64,000 nt of DNA from UBA7803 sp963822255 (GCA_963822255.1 CAWGGV010000008.1:1550001-1614000); one strand, 5' to 3'; counted from the stretch's first letter, positions 50,878-60,823 are shown. The notes: generated from the sequence alone by a model not told the origin. Translations and numbers: made by a program.

Positions 50878-52398
50878 ATGGGGAAATTCGTCCGCAGACT
50901 ATTCATCGCCGTGGCCGTGCTGGCCATTGCCCTCGGCGCCACAGCCTCTTACCTGCTGCAGGACCCCAACCGCTTCAAGCCTCAGCTCGAGGCGTTGATC
51001 GAGAAGAACAGCGGAGTGCCCCTGACCATTGGCGGCGACCTGGATTGGCGTCTGTGGCCGCCGGTCTCGCTGACCGCCGAGGACCTGTCGACGGACTACC
51101 AGGGCCAGCACTGGCAGATCGGCCGGCTGACCCTCGACCTCGATGCCGTCGCCGCGATCCGTAATCCGGCCGAGTGGCGCATCCAGTCTCTGTCCATCGA
51201 CGACGCCACCATGAGCCAGCCCGGCAGCCGGCTCACAATCACCCAGGCGCGGCTCAGCGACCTCGTGCCGGACCGGCCGGCGCCGCTCCGCGCCCACCTC
51301 AGCTACGCCGCCGAAGGTCAGGCCCCGGTGCCGGTGGATGTGGACGGTCAGGTGACGGTGGACCCGCAGAGCCAGGAGATCACCCTGCGCGACACCCGCA
51401 TCGAAACGCCCTACGCGGCAGGCAAATGCAACGCCAGCGCCCAGCCGACGGGCAATCCCGCCGCGGCCGCGCCGGCGACCGAGGGTGATCTCATCCCGGT
51501 GGGCGTGTTCCGCGCCTACTCCTGGTCCGGCGAGTGTGCCCTCGACTGGGCCGAGCTCAACGGTCAGCGCTTCGAGCAGGTATCCGTAGACCTCAGCAAC
51601 CAGGCCGGCGACAGTGCGGTGATTGCGCGCATCCCGCAGTTCTTCGGCGGCGACGCGGTGGCGGACCTCGCCATCGACGCCCGCGCCACGCCGGTGCGCT
51701 GGACCCTTTCGCCGACGCTCACCGGCGTCGACAGCACGGCGCTCATGAAGTGGCTGAATGAACCTCTCGACTGGGTGAGCCATCTCGCCTACGGCGGCAC
51801 CCTGACCTTCGAAGGCAACACAGCCCAGGCGCTGGCCGCCTCGTTGTCCGGGCAGACGCGCTTCGACGGCGGTCACGGGCGCATCGACATCGCCGCTATC
51901 CGCAGCCAGCTACTGGAGCTGGCGACCTTGTTCGGCGAGGGCGACCGCATCCGCCGCTGGCCAGAGATGTGGGACTACCAGCGGTTCGTCGGCAACTGGC
52001 AGGTCGACCACCAGCACCACCAGATCGAGGGCAACCTCGACAATCTGTCACTGACAGCGAAGGGTACCTACGATCCGGCCAAGGATGACATGAACGTGCT
52101 GCTCACTCTGGTGTTCGGCAACGACCCGTCCTGGCCGGTGTTCGAGATGAACCCACTGCTCTACGACTTGCCGATTCCGGTCCGCTGCCAGGGATCTCTG
52201 CAGGCGCCCGAGTGCAAGGTGGACGACAAAGCCGCCAAACGCATCGTCGCCGCCGCGCTCGGCAACGAGAACAGTCCGCTGCGCAGCAAGCTCGAGCAGA
52301 AGATCGACAAGGAGCTGCCGGCGCAGTACCGGGACGCTGCCCGTTCGTTGCTGGACGCCCTCGGCGGCGGTCGCAAGGACGGCTCGAAGGACGACTGA
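50878..52398 (+). CDS. AsmA-family envelope protein
   Basis: 506 aa. N-terminal membrane anchor (about 5-25, RRLFIAVAVLAIALGATASY), then a typical AsmA opening, LLQDPNRFKPQLEALIEKNS, and GDLDWRLWPPVSLTAEDLS. The rest is repetitive beta structure, expected as a lipid-transfer bridge facing the periplasm. The C-terminal AsmA-like part includes LDNLSLTAKGTYDPAKDDMN. Family members maintain outer-membrane lipid balance. It ends one base before mutY. Confidence 0.88.
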   Translation: MGKFVRRLFIAVAVLAIALGATASYLLQDPNRFKPQLEALIEKNSGVPLTIGGDLDWRLWPPVSLTAEDLSTDYQGQHWQIGRLTLDLDAVAAIRNPAEWRIQSLSIDDATMSQPGSRLTITQARLSDLVPDRPAPLRAHLSYAAEGQAPVPVDVDGQVTVDPQSQEITLRDTRIETPYAAGKCNASAQPTGNPAAAAPATEGDLIPVGVFRAYSWSGECALDWAELNGQRFEQVSVDLSNQAGDSAVIARIPQFFGGDAVADLAIDARATPVRWTLSPTLTGVDSTALMKWLNEPLDWVSHLAYGGTLTFEGNTAQALAASLSGQTRFDGGHGRIDIAAIRSQLLELATLFGEGDRIRRWPEMWDYQRFVGNWQVDHQHHQIEGNLDNLSLTAKGTYDPAKDDMNVLLTLVFGNDPSWPVFEMNPLLYDLPIPVRCQGSLQAPECKVDDKAAKRIVAAALGNENSPLRSKLEQKIDKELPAQYRDAARSLLDALGGGRKDGSKDD

Positions 52399-52399
52399 C

Positions 52400-53497
52400 G
52401 TGGACTGGCTCGCCCAGCGGCTACTCGGCTGGTTCGACCGGCACGGCCGCAAGGACCTGCCCTGGCAGCAGCAACGCAGCCCTTACCGGGTGTGGGTGTC
52501 GGAGATCATGCTGCAGCAGACCCAGGTCACCACGGTGATCCCCTATTACCAGCGTTTCATGACCCGGTTCCCCGACGTGCAGACCCTGGCGGCAGCCGAC
52601 ATCGACGACGTGCTGCACCACTGGACCGGCCTCGGCTACTACGCGCGCGGGCGAAACCTCCACCGCGCCGCCCGCCGGATCGTGACCGACCACAGTGGCC
52701 GGTTCCCCGACGACGTGGAGTCTCTATCGATGCTGCCGGGCATCGGCCGCTCCACCGCCGGCGCCATCGCCGCCCTCGCCTTCAGCCGCCGCGCGCCGAT
52801 CCTGGACGGCAACGTCAAGCGGGTACTGGCGCGGTTTCATGCAGTTTCCGGCTATCCTGGCGATGCGGGTCCGGCCGGCGCGCTGTGGCGCCACGCCGAT
52901 TGCCACACCCCCGCCGAGCGGGTGGCGGACTACACTCAGGCGATCATGGATCTCGGCGCCACCGTGTGCACGCGCACCGGGCCGCGCTGCAACGACTGCC
53001 CTCTGCGGTCACGGTGCGCGGCACGTCGCCTCGCCGCCACCGACGAGTTCCCCGGGCGCCGGCCCCGCCGCGACAAGCCGGTGCGCGCGGCCCGCATGTT
53101 CCTGATCATCGATCCCGCCGGACGATGCCTGCTGGAGCGGCGGCCGCCCGAAGGCATCTGGGGCGGTCTGTGGACGCCGCCCGAGCGGCCGGCGGACCGC
53201 GCCGTCGAAGCGCTGTGCGCAGAGGTCGGCATCGACCCGGCAGACGTGGCGGAGCGCTCGGATGGCGAGCGGTTCCGCCACACCTTCAGTCACTTCCACC
53301 TGGATATCGAGCCGGTGCACGTGTCACTGGCCCGTTCCGCCCACACGATCACCGACCGTCCCGACCTCTGCTGGTACCTGGCCGGGGCGGAAAACGCACC
53401 ACGCCTTGGACTCTCCGCGCCGGCAGCTAGACTACTGCAGACGCTCGCCAGTGTGAGAGCCGCCTCCCGGCCGCGATTTCCGGGCCTGGGCTCCTGA
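52400..53497 (+). CDS. mutY: Adenine DNA glycosylase MutY
   Basis: 365 aa, GTG start at 52400. Removes A opposite 8-oxoG. WVSEIMLQQTQVTTVIPYY (catalytic Glu region), helix-hairpin-helix LPGIGRSTAGAIAALAF with catalytic Asp in PILDGNVKRVLARF. The 4Fe4S cluster is C-x6-C-x2-C-x5-C (CTRTGPRCNDCPLRSRC). The NUDIX-like C-terminal domain starts near 225 (MFLIIDPAGRCLLERRP). The last ~15 residues (VRAASRPRFPGLGS) are encoded by a REP-like element, so the native C-terminus was probably replaced or extended. Confidence 0.96.
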   Translation: MDWLAQRLLGWFDRHGRKDLPWQQQRSPYRVWVSEIMLQQTQVTTVIPYYQRFMTRFPDVQTLAAADIDDVLHHWTGLGYYARGRNLHRAARRIVTDHSGRFPDDVESLSMLPGIGRSTAGAIAALAFSRRAPILDGNVKRVLARFHAVSGYPGDAGPAGALWRHADCHTPAERVADYTQAIMDLGATVCTRTGPRCNDCPLRSRCAARRLAATDEFPGRRPRRDKPVRAARMFLIIDPAGRCLLERRPPEGIWGGLWTPPERPADRAVEALCAEVGIDPADVAERSDGERFRHTFSHFHLDIEPVHVSLARSAHTITDRPDLCWYLAGAENAPRLGLSAPAARLLQTLASVRAASRPRFPGLGS

Positions 53498-53531
53498 AGC
53501 AGATCGCGATCTGGAGATCGCTCCCACGAGG
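53450..53531. repeat. Pair of inverted REP-like elements at the mutY-yggX junction
   Basis: A forward copy (TGTGAGAGCCGCCTCCCGGC... from about 53451, inside mutY) and a reverse copy (GCGATCTGGAGATCGCTCCC, 53507-53526) face each other. This is the REPIN layout of two opposed palindromes. It spans the mutY stop and the yggX leader. Confidence 0.7.
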
Positions 53532-53540
53532 TTTTTTCCA

Positions 53541-53822
53541 ATGACTCACACCGTCCACTGTCGAAAGTATCAGCGCGACATGGAAGGGCTCGACGGGCCG
53601 CCGCTGCCCGGGCCCAAGGGCGAAGAGATCTACCGCTCCGTGTCGAAGCAGGCGTGGAGCGAGTGGCAGGCGCTGCAGACCATGCTGATCAACGAGAAGC
53701 ACCTGGACCTGCGGGATCCCGCGGCCCGCAAGTACCTCTCGGCTCAGCGTGAGAGGTTTCTCGACAATCAGCCGGTGGACCGCGCCGAAGGCTACGTGCC
53801 GCCGGACGATTCCGGGAGCTGA
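53541..53822 (+). CDS. yggX: YggX-type Fe(II)-trafficking protein
   Basis: 93 aa. It begins MTHTVHCRKYQRDMEGLDGP, with the single conserved Cys7, and contains YRSVSKQAWSEWQALQTMLI and NEKHLDL. Helps protect iron-sulfur clusters from oxidation. It usually sits directly after mutY, whose product carries a 4Fe4S cluster. The 43-bp leader contains part of a REP element. Confidence 0.95.
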   Translation: MTHTVHCRKYQRDMEGLDGPPLPGPKGEEIYRSVSKQAWSEWQALQTMLINEKHLDLRDPAARKYLSAQRERFLDNQPVDRAEGYVPPDDSGS

Positions 53823-53824
53823 TC

Positions 53825-55339
53825 CTGAACGCGGACCTCGAGCAGAGCATCCCGTGGATTCAGAAGAACGGGATCGGCATCCAGATCATGGAGACCCTGG
53901 CGGTGGGCGCGATCCTCACCGCCTTCGCAATCCAGCTCGGCGCCAGTAACTTCCTGATCGGCCTGCTGGCGGCAATTCCCCACCTGTCCCAGCTCGCCCA
54001 GCTTCCAGCCATGTTCACGGTGGACCGGGTGAGCTCCCGGCGCGCCGTCTACACGTGGGCCGGCTACGTGGCGCGCCCGATGTTTCTGGTGATCGCCCTT
54101 ACCGTGTTCCTGCCGTCTCAGCAGCTCGCCCTGTGGGTCATCGTGGTGGCGTTCACCCTGCGCTACGTGGCCGGCGCCTACCTGTCCTGCGCCTGGAACA
54201 CGTGGATGCGCGAGCTGGTGCCGGACGAGGTGATGGGCAAGGTGTTCGGCGCCCGGCAGAAGAAGATGATCGGCATCGGCATGGTGGTGAGCCTGCTGGT
54301 CGCCGGTTTCGTCGACCTGTGGGCCCGATTCGTGCCCTGGCCCTCCACCTATGCCTTCGCCGTGGTTTACACCCTCGCGTTCTTCGGCGGCATGTATGCG
54401 GTGATGACCTCCCGGCACATCAGCGACGTGCCGGCGCGTCCCCACGAGCACCACGTGCATCTGCTCGCGCGGCTACGCGAGCCTTTCCGCAACAAGAATT
54501 TCCGGCGCCTCATGGTGTTCAACGGGAGCTGGAACTTCGCCATCAACCTGGCGGCACCGTTCTTCACCGTTCACATGCTGAAGACCATGCACCTCGACCT
54601 GGTGGTGGTAATCGCACTGGCGACCCTGTCCCAGCTCGCCGCCTACGTGACCGTGAGCCGCTGGGGCGACGTCGCCGACCGCTTCAGCAACAAGGCGGTG
54701 CTGAGGGTCTGCGCACCGCTGTTCGTCTTCTGCATCTTCCTGTGGACGTTCACCACCATGCCCGACGTCTACGTGCTGACGTATCCACTGCTGGTGCTGA
54801 TCCACCTGGCTACCGGGCTCGCCAACTCCGGGGTAACCCTGGCCTCCGGCAACATTTCCCTGAAGCTTGCGCCCAAAGGCAACGCCACCGCCTATCTCGC
54901 CGCCAGCTCCATGATCAACGCCAGCTGCGCCGGCACCGCCGCCATGGTCGGAGGCCTCACCGCGGATCTGTTCGCCTCATCCGAGCTGTCGTTCATCCTG
55001 CGCTGGCACAGCGCCCGCGGCGCCGCCGAGTTCAATGCCCTCGACTTCACCCACTGGGACTTCTTTTTCCTGTTCGCCACCGCCATCGGCATGTATGCCC
55101 TGCATCGCCTGAGCCTCGTGCAGGAGGAGGGCGAGGTCCACGAGAGCGTGGTGTTGAATCACCTGAAGGAAGGCGCGCGGCGCACCTTGCGCAACCTCTC
55201 CACGGTGGCCGGTCTCAGGGCCAACACCGACTACCCGTTGGATACGCTGGTCGAGAGCGAGGCCGACGACGAGGCGGTAAAGAGTGCAGAAGACGGCACG
55301 AAACGACCCCGCACTGCCGCGCTGTCCCCGCCCATGTAG
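53825..55339 (+). CDS. MFS-type transporter, probable CTG start
   Basis: About 504 aa with around 11-12 membrane helices. The frame upstream of the first ATG (53888) reads LNADLEQSIPWIQKNGIGIQ and then IMETLAVGAILTAFAIQLG; the extra 21 residues look like genuine protein. The only start candidate with a ribosome binding site is CTG 53825, preceded by GGGAG six bases away. A region after the fifth helix (SRHISDVPARPHEHHVHLL) is a cytoplasmic loop; a hydrophilic tail follows the last helix. Substrate unknown. If ATG 53888 is used the protein is 483 aa. Confidence 0.75.
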   Translation: MNADLEQSIPWIQKNGIGIQIMETLAVGAILTAFAIQLGASNFLIGLLAAIPHLSQLAQLPAMFTVDRVSSRRAVYTWAGYVARPMFLVIALTVFLPSQQLALWVIVVAFTLRYVAGAYLSCAWNTWMRELVPDEVMGKVFGARQKKMIGIGMVVSLLVAGFVDLWARFVPWPSTYAFAVVYTLAFFGGMYAVMTSRHISDVPARPHEHHVHLLARLREPFRNKNFRRLMVFNGSWNFAINLAAPFFTVHMLKTMHLDLVVVIALATLSQLAAYVTVSRWGDVADRFSNKAVLRVCAPLFVFCIFLWTFTTMPDVYVLTYPLLVLIHLATGLANSGVTLASGNISLKLAPKGNATAYLAASSMINASCAGTAAMVGGLTADLFASSELSFILRWHSARGAAEFNALDFTHWDFFFLFATAIGMYALHRLSLVQEEGEVHESVVLNHLKEGARRTLRNLSTVAGLRANTDYPLDTLVESEADDEAVKSAEDGTKRPRTAALSPPM

Positions 55340-55475
55340 GAGCCCTCAGCTCTACACGGTCGCGCCGCAGTCGCGGAACAAACGCGGGACGCTCGATCCT
55401 GCGCTGGGCGCCCGAGTCGCAATGGCCTGCAGCGCGACCGTGTTTGATCAAAGCGACCTCCAGGTCGCGATCCGG
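55340..55475. repeat. Degenerate REP-like sequences and long inverted repeat
   Basis: CACGGTCGCGC (55355-55365) and GCGCGACCGTG (55432-55442) form an 11-bp inverted pair with a 66-nt spacer. A REP tail (AAGCGACCTCCAGGTCGCGA, 55451-55470) follows. The region lies between the convergent MFS and tamB genes and could act as a transcription-end structure. Confidence 0.6.
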
Positions 55476-55501
55476 CGAATCGCTACTACGAGCGGGCAAC
55501 G

Positions 55502-58500
55502 TCATTTCCCGAAGGTGTAGAGGATGTCCATGGATGACTGCTCGCCGGACTGAGCCTCGAGCTGCCACCGCCGAGTTAGATCGTAGCGCACCAGGACGGC
55601 ACCCAAGGCCGCGAGGGTATTGTAGGTGTAACGGACGTACAGGCCTTTGCTGATGCGTTTGCCGGCAATGATGTCGAAGCTGTTGCTCGCCTCGGCCGAG
55701 GCCGAAAGCTCGTCGAGACCGGTGACCTGCATCAGCTCGGAGGCGATGTTTTTCGAGCGGCTGAGCCCCAGATTTATGGCGGCGGCCGCCAGGCGGCTGC
55801 TGTCGGTGGCGGACGATTGCTCATCGATGTCGTGGCCCAGCACCAGAAAGCCCAGTGCCCGCGTCTCCGACATGGCAGGCTCCGAGAACACGCTCGAGCT
55901 CAGGTTGTTGGCATCGCCGCTGATGTGCAGCCCGACCTTCACGGATGGGCTCACGGTGTCGATGGTGCGCACCGCACGGATGTCGATGTAAGGCCGGGTT
56001 ACCGGCCCGTTGTAGACCACGCTGCCCGACTCGATGGTGAGGGTCTGTCCCTGGGTGGACAGCTCGCCGCCGGTGACGTTGAGGGTCCCGCGCAAGGTCG
56101 TGCGGCCGTAGGCATCCAGCCGCGCCTGCAGAGCCCCTTCCATCGTTGCGGTGAGGCCGAGGGCTTTCAGGGTCACGTCTTTGCCGAGCACCACCTCCAC
56201 GTCGGCGCGGAAGCGGTTGGTGACCTGATCGCCATTGCCGTTCGTCTCGCGTCCCACCACCACCACGTCTTCCGACGGGCTGGGCACCGAGGTCGGCAGC
56301 GCCGACAGCCGAAGCTCCGCCTTGGGCACCTCGACTCTGCCATGCAGGCGGCCTCGCCGCTTTGCATAGTCGAGGGCGAGATCGGGGGTGACCGTCACCT
56401 CCCAGTCCGGGGTCCCCACCGGGAGGCGCTGACCTTTTAAGCTGGCATTGAAGGCCAGAGCCTCGGTGAACAGGCCCGAACCCGCCGCGTTCAGCCGCAC
56501 GGTGGAGTTCTTCAGGCGGGCGTCGCCCTGCAGCTGGAAGGTGCCCGAATCGTCGAGCCCGAGCTTCACGTCGATGTCGTCTAGGGTGGCGTCCGGGTCG
56601 TTCACCTTGAGTCGGCCTCCGGTGAGCGCAATCTGCCCGTCGAGGCGCGGCATCACCGGCGTGCCGGATACCGCGAGGCTCCCCTGGATGGACCCAGCGA
56701 CCTCGGCGATGCGCTGGTCGAAGGCCTTGAGCGGCGTCAGATCGCTGGCAGAAACCTTGATGGTCCCCTCGAGCCCGCCGTCGGGCTGCATGGGCGTCAG
56801 CCGGCCATTGCCCGTGAGCGAGAGCGCCTTGTCCACGGCGGCGAGACGAACCTGCAGCACGCCGCCGGCCACGGTGCCGCTGGTTTCGAGGTCGGGCAGG
56901 TCCACCAGCTGCTGGCCGTCCTCGGCCACGTAGCTGAGCTGTCGGGCAGCCAGGTCCAATTCACCGTTCAGATCGTCCAGCGTGCCGGCGAGGGTCCAGT
57001 GGCCCTCCAGGAAGCCGTCGTCGCCCAGCCGGATGGGCAGCCATGGCCTGAACAGCGCCACCGGAGCCCGAGTGAGCTTTCCGCGCGTTTCGATGCGGCC
57101 GTCGTCGTAGACAAGCTTGTCGACGCACGCGGTCGCGCCGCCACCGGCGATGCAGGCTGGCGCCAGAGCCAGACGCTGGCCGCCCAGCCGAACCCGCGTG
57201 GGCTTCGTCAGGGACCACTGCTGGTCGAGCAGCGCCATGTGGGCGTCGGCGATACCGAGGTCGACACCATCGTCCAGCCGGCGGAGCGTCCCGTTCCCCG
57301 CGCCATTCGACCAGGACAGGTGCCAGTCCACCTGTTGCAGGGGCCCTTGGACGTCGAGTTTCAGGTCGCTCACCTCGAGCTGGTGGCGCGCTGCACGCCC
57401 GGCCGCCACCGAGCCTTGCAGCACGCCGTTTGCGAAGCTCGCGGTGAGCCGGGAGCCGTCGAGCTCGGCATCGAATCCGGCGAGCCGTCGGCTGGTCAGG
57501 TCGGCCCGCCCGTTCAGCCGCGACCACGTTCCCGACAGCGACAGGTCGCCGGAGACGTCGCCGCTCAGCCCGAGGCCTAGCGCCTCGAGTGCCGAAGCGC
57601 GCAGCTTCGACTCCATCTGCACCGTTGATTCGCCGAGCCGGGCGTTGCCCTCCAGCTCGTTGCCTCCCACTGTCAGCCGCACCGGGTCGAGCTGCCAGCC
57701 CTCGGCGAGCTGGGTCACCATCACCCTGCCGGACACCGGCCGTCCGTTGAGGGTGCCCGACAGGTTCTCGACGCCGAGGTGCAGGCGGCCGTCGCGATAC
57801 TGAAGCTCGAAGGCGCTGCCGAAGTCACCGGCAATGCCCTCCCGAAACCCGGCCAACGACACGTGACTGACGGTGCCGCCCAGCGCGAGCTGAACGTCCT
57901 CGTCCCAGGCCACCCTGCCCTGGGCCTCCTGGGTACCGCCCAGAGCGTCTGCCGTGACGCTTCGCAGCGTCAGCGGCCCCGTCACCGGCCCGTAGCCCGC
58001 CAGGTTGATGTGGAAGGGCTTTACCCCGGGCGTGGAAACTACCGAGGTCACGTCTGCCGTCAGGTTCGACGGCGTGCCACTGACCTGTCCGTTGATGGCT
58101 CGGATGGCGGTCTCGCCGAACTCCAGATCCTGCGCCGTCACTCGAACGTCTATCCGCGGCTCCGCCACGTTCGATAGATCGCCGCGGCCTTCCGCATCCA
58201 CAGACACGTCGCCGCGCAGGACGTGGTGCAGCGCAAAGTCGTTCACCCGGCCGTCGATGTGGCCCTCGCCGCCCCAGGCGCGATCCGGCAGGGACCAGTT
58301 CGCCTCGGCCGCGATGACCGGATCCCGGCCAGTGCCGATCCGGCCGCGGACGTTGCCGACGATGACGTCGGAAACCACGTTCAGGTCATGCAGGGTGAGC
58401 GCGTCCTCGTTCCACGATGCGGAGCCGCCGACCCGCATCGGAAACAGGTCCGGCAAGGTGAGCCGGCCGATGCTCGCCGACTCGACGTCGATGCGCAGGG

Positions 58501-58876
58501 GCATGTAGGGCAGCTCGAGCAGCGGTGCCGGGCCGCCAGCGCCTGTTCCACCTGCGCTTTCGAGGACCAGCGAGTCGGCGCTCAGCGAATGAACGACAAG
58601 GTGGTTCTCGAACAACAGCGGCATCAGCTCCACCGACGCTGCCAACCCGTTGACGGTGAGCCGCCCCCCTTCCAGGTCGTACTCGAGCTTCCCGACCCTG
58701 ACCTCCCGCAGCAGCGCGCCGGATACGCCCGTCAGCCGCAGCGGCAGGAACCGCTCGGCTTGCCCGGCGAGAAAGCGCGTTCCACCCTGCGTCGCACCGA
58801 GGAATACGGCAACCCCGGCCGCCAGCGCCAGGGCCAGCAGCGCGGCCCCGAGCAGGATCACCAGGGCGCGTTTCAC
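55502..58876 (-). CDS. tamB: TamB translocation/lipid-transport protein
   Basis: 1124 aa. N-terminal signal anchor (about 4-28), then a long repetitive beta-helical body, ending in the DUF490/TamB domain with SEPAMSETRALGFLVLGHDI and the outer-membrane-like ending MDILYTFGK. TamB spans the periplasm as a lipid-conducting groove and works with TamA. The start codon is GTG 58876, overlapping the tamA stop (GTGA). Somewhat shorter than E. coli TamB (about 1259). Confidence 0.94.
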   Translation of the reverse strand: MKRALVILLGAALLALALAAGVAVFLGATQGGTRFLAGQAERFLPLRLTGVSGALLREVRVGKLEYDLEGGRLTVNGLAASVELMPLLFENHLVVHSLSADSLVLESAGGTGAGGPAPLLELPYMPLRIDVESASIGRLTLPDLFPMRVGGSASWNEDALTLHDLNVVSDVIVGNVRGRIGTGRDPVIAAEANWSLPDRAWGGEGHIDGRVNDFALHHVLRGDVSVDAEGRGDLSNVAEPRIDVRVTAQDLEFGETAIRAINGQVSGTPSNLTADVTSVVSTPGVKPFHINLAGYGPVTGPLTLRSVTADALGGTQEAQGRVAWDEDVQLALGGTVSHVSLAGFREGIAGDFGSAFELQYRDGRLHLGVENLSGTLNGRPVSGRVMVTQLAEGWQLDPVRLTVGGNELEGNARLGESTVQMESKLRASALEALGLGLSGDVSGDLSLSGTWSRLNGRADLTSRRLAGFDAELDGSRLTASFANGVLQGSVAAGRAARHQLEVSDLKLDVQGPLQQVDWHLSWSNGAGNGTLRRLDDGVDLGIADAHMALLDQQWSLTKPTRVRLGGQRLALAPACIAGGGATACVDKLVYDDGRIETRGKLTRAPVALFRPWLPIRLGDDGFLEGHWTLAGTLDDLNGELDLAARQLSYVAEDGQQLVDLPDLETSGTVAGGVLQVRLAAVDKALSLTGNGRLTPMQPDGGLEGTIKVSASDLTPLKAFDQRIAEVAGSIQGSLAVSGTPVMPRLDGQIALTGGRLKVNDPDATLDDIDVKLGLDDSGTFQLQGDARLKNSTVRLNAAGSGLFTEALAFNASLKGQRLPVGTPDWEVTVTPDLALDYAKRRGRLHGRVEVPKAELRLSALPTSVPSPSEDVVVVGRETNGNGDQVTNRFRADVEVVLGKDVTLKALGLTATMEGALQARLDAYGRTTLRGTLNVTGGELSTQGQTLTIESGSVVYNGPVTRPYIDIRAVRTIDTVSPSVKVGLHISGDANNLSSSVFSEPAMSETRALGFLVLGHDIDEQSSATDSSRLAAAAINLGLSRSKNIASELMQVTGLDELSASAEASNSFDIIAGKRISKGLYVRYTYNTLAALGAVLVRYDLTRRWQLEAQSGEQSSMDILYTFGK

Positions 58877-60600
58877 AGATCGGGCCCCAGGCTGACGTGC
58901 AGCCGGAGATTATGGCCGACGTCATCGAGCGGATGGGCGATGTCGACCCTCAGCGGCCCGAGAGGCGAGTACCAGCGTATGCCGATGCCCACGCCGGTGA
59001 AAAACTGCGGCACATCGTCGAATGCCGAGCCGGAATCCACGAAGGCGGCCACCGACCAATTTGGCCGGAACAGCGTGTCCAGCTCGAGCGATCCCGTCAG
59101 CAGGCGTTTGCCGCCCACCACCCTGCCGTCTTCCTCGGGGCCGATCTGCTCGTAACCGTAGCCGCGCACGCTGTTGTCGCCGCCGGCGAAGAAGCGGATG
59201 GACGGCGGCAACGACTCGAACTTGTTCTCGAACGTCCACCCCGCCTGGACCCGGCCGAGCAGCCGCACCGGCCCGCCCAGATGGATGATCTGGCGCCCGC
59301 CGATGATGGTCTGGATCAGGTCGTTGTCGGAAAGCAGCGCCTTGGCAGCCCCGCGCACGTCCACGCTGAAAGCGTAGCCACTGGTGGGTCGCGGCACGTC
59401 GACATTGGTGGAGCGCACCCAGCTCGTGCCGATCAGCACCAACTGTGAGCGTCCGTGCTGGTTGCCGACTTCGTAGTTCTCTCTCTGGTATTCCACGTAG
59501 TTGGTCTGCGCCCAGGCGCGGGCGATCTGGTGAGTACGCCCCACACCCAAGGCGCGTTTGACGCTCTCGGAGGTGTCGGTGTTCTCGTACGTCCACTCTC
59601 CGTTGACGAACCAGAACTCGCGCGTCGGATCGCCGTAGGGAATGCGATAATCGGCGCGAACCTCGCCGTTCACCTGCGAAACGAGCGTGTGCAGATTGGC
59701 GCGGTGGCCACGATCGTTCACCCGCCGATAGCGGACGTCGAGCCGTGTCCGCGGGCCGGTATCAGTGGCGTAGCCTGCCCCCACCAGCACTCTGCGCCGA
59801 CTCTCCGCCAAGGCGGTCACCCGGATCGGCACCTCGCCGTTCTCGCGTGCGTCCAGATCCGGAACGACCAGCACCCGGTCGAAGTAGTCGCTCTCGGTGA
59901 GATTCCTGTAGGTGCTGGTCAGCGTCTCGGCATCGTAAGGGTCGCCCTGCTTGAACTTCAGGTACTGGTGAAACAGCGAGCTCTCCAGCGCATTCTGCCG
60001 AATGTCGATCGCGCCGATGCGATAGCGCTCACCGCCCGCCAGGCTGAGCTCGATTTCCGCGAGATTGGTCTCTGGGTTCACCGTCACCTGGTGCCGGGTG
60101 AACTCGGCGTCGAAGTACCCGAGCTCCTGGGCCGTTTCCAGTAGCTGGCTCTTGGCCCGCTCGTAAGCCGCGTCCGAATACGGCTCCTCCGGCGCGATCT
60201 CCAGCGCCGCCACGGTCTGCTTCATGCGCGGCTGGTCCGCGAGGGCGCCGTCGATGTCGAGATCCACCTTCTGAATCCGCACCGGATCGCCCGGCTCGAC
60301 CTGAAACGTGGCGTGCCAGCAGTCGTCCTTCCACTCCAGCGAGTTGGTGTGCTTGGACCGGTAATAGCCCAGGGTCTCCATCGCACTCTGGATCTCGCCG
60401 TCCGCCTGCCGATAGCGCCGCTCCACCCACCAGCGCGGCGCGTCGCACGGCAGCTCGTCGATGGTCATGAAGGCCTTCAGCACCTCCTGCGTGCGGTCGT
60501 CCACCCCGCGGACGGTGAGCTGCGCCGCACCCGGCGCCGCCCACAGCAGGGTGCAGCAAACCAGGGCCACGCGGCTGGCGCGGGCTGCGATCTCGTTCAA
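58873..60600 (-). CDS. tamA: TamA outer-membrane assembly factor
   Basis: 575 aa from TTG 60600, preceded by AAGGGA six bases upstream; this gives a standard signal peptide (ARASRVALVCCTLLWAAPGAA) and the family length of about 577. GTG 60657 would add 19 unlikely residues. Three POTRA domains (about 28-250) are followed by a 16-strand Omp85 barrel with RFFAGGDNSVRGYGYEQIGP (strand with the conserved RGY), ending LRLHVSLGPDL. It partners TamB, encoded next. Confidence 0.95.
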   Translation of the reverse strand: MNEIAARASRVALVCCTLLWAAPGAAQLTVRGVDDRTQEVLKAFMTIDELPCDAPRWWVERRYRQADGEIQSAMETLGYYRSKHTNSLEWKDDCWHATFQVEPGDPVRIQKVDLDIDGALADQPRMKQTVAALEIAPEEPYSDAAYERAKSQLLETAQELGYFDAEFTRHQVTVNPETNLAEIELSLAGGERYRIGAIDIRQNALESSLFHQYLKFKQGDPYDAETLTSTYRNLTESDYFDRVLVVPDLDARENGEVPIRVTALAESRRRVLVGAGYATDTGPRTRLDVRYRRVNDRGHRANLHTLVSQVNGEVRADYRIPYGDPTREFWFVNGEWTYENTDTSESVKRALGVGRTHQIARAWAQTNYVEYQRENYEVGNQHGRSQLVLIGTSWVRSTNVDVPRPTSGYAFSVDVRGAAKALLSDNDLIQTIIGGRQIIHLGGPVRLLGRVQAGWTFENKFESLPPSIRFFAGGDNSVRGYGYEQIGPEEDGRVVGGKRLLTGSLELDTLFRPNWSVAAFVDSGSAFDDVPQFFTGVGIGIRWYSPLGPLRVDIAHPLDDVGHNLRLHVSLGPDL

Positions 60601-60823
60601 TGACAGTCCCTTGAATTTCCGGATTTGATCGCTGAATGCGACCGCAGAGCCTACCACGCGCGGCCGAAAGCACCTTGCAGATCAATGTATTGGACCCTGG
60701 CAAGGCGAGGAAATTCGCGCCGCCCGGCGCCCTGCAGGAGTGATCTCCGGCCCAACACCGGCACTCCAGCCCCGTGGGAGCGGCCTCCCGGCCGCGATCC
60801 CGACCGCCGGGACCCGAACTCGG
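60601..60823. other. tamA-tRNA gap with a REP-like element
   Basis: This 223-bp stretch contains one REP-like unit (GTGGGAGCGGCCTCCCGGCC, about 60774-60793, a GC-arm variant of the family). No convincing gene was found. The tRNA-Phe promoter starts immediately after. Confidence 0.7.
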
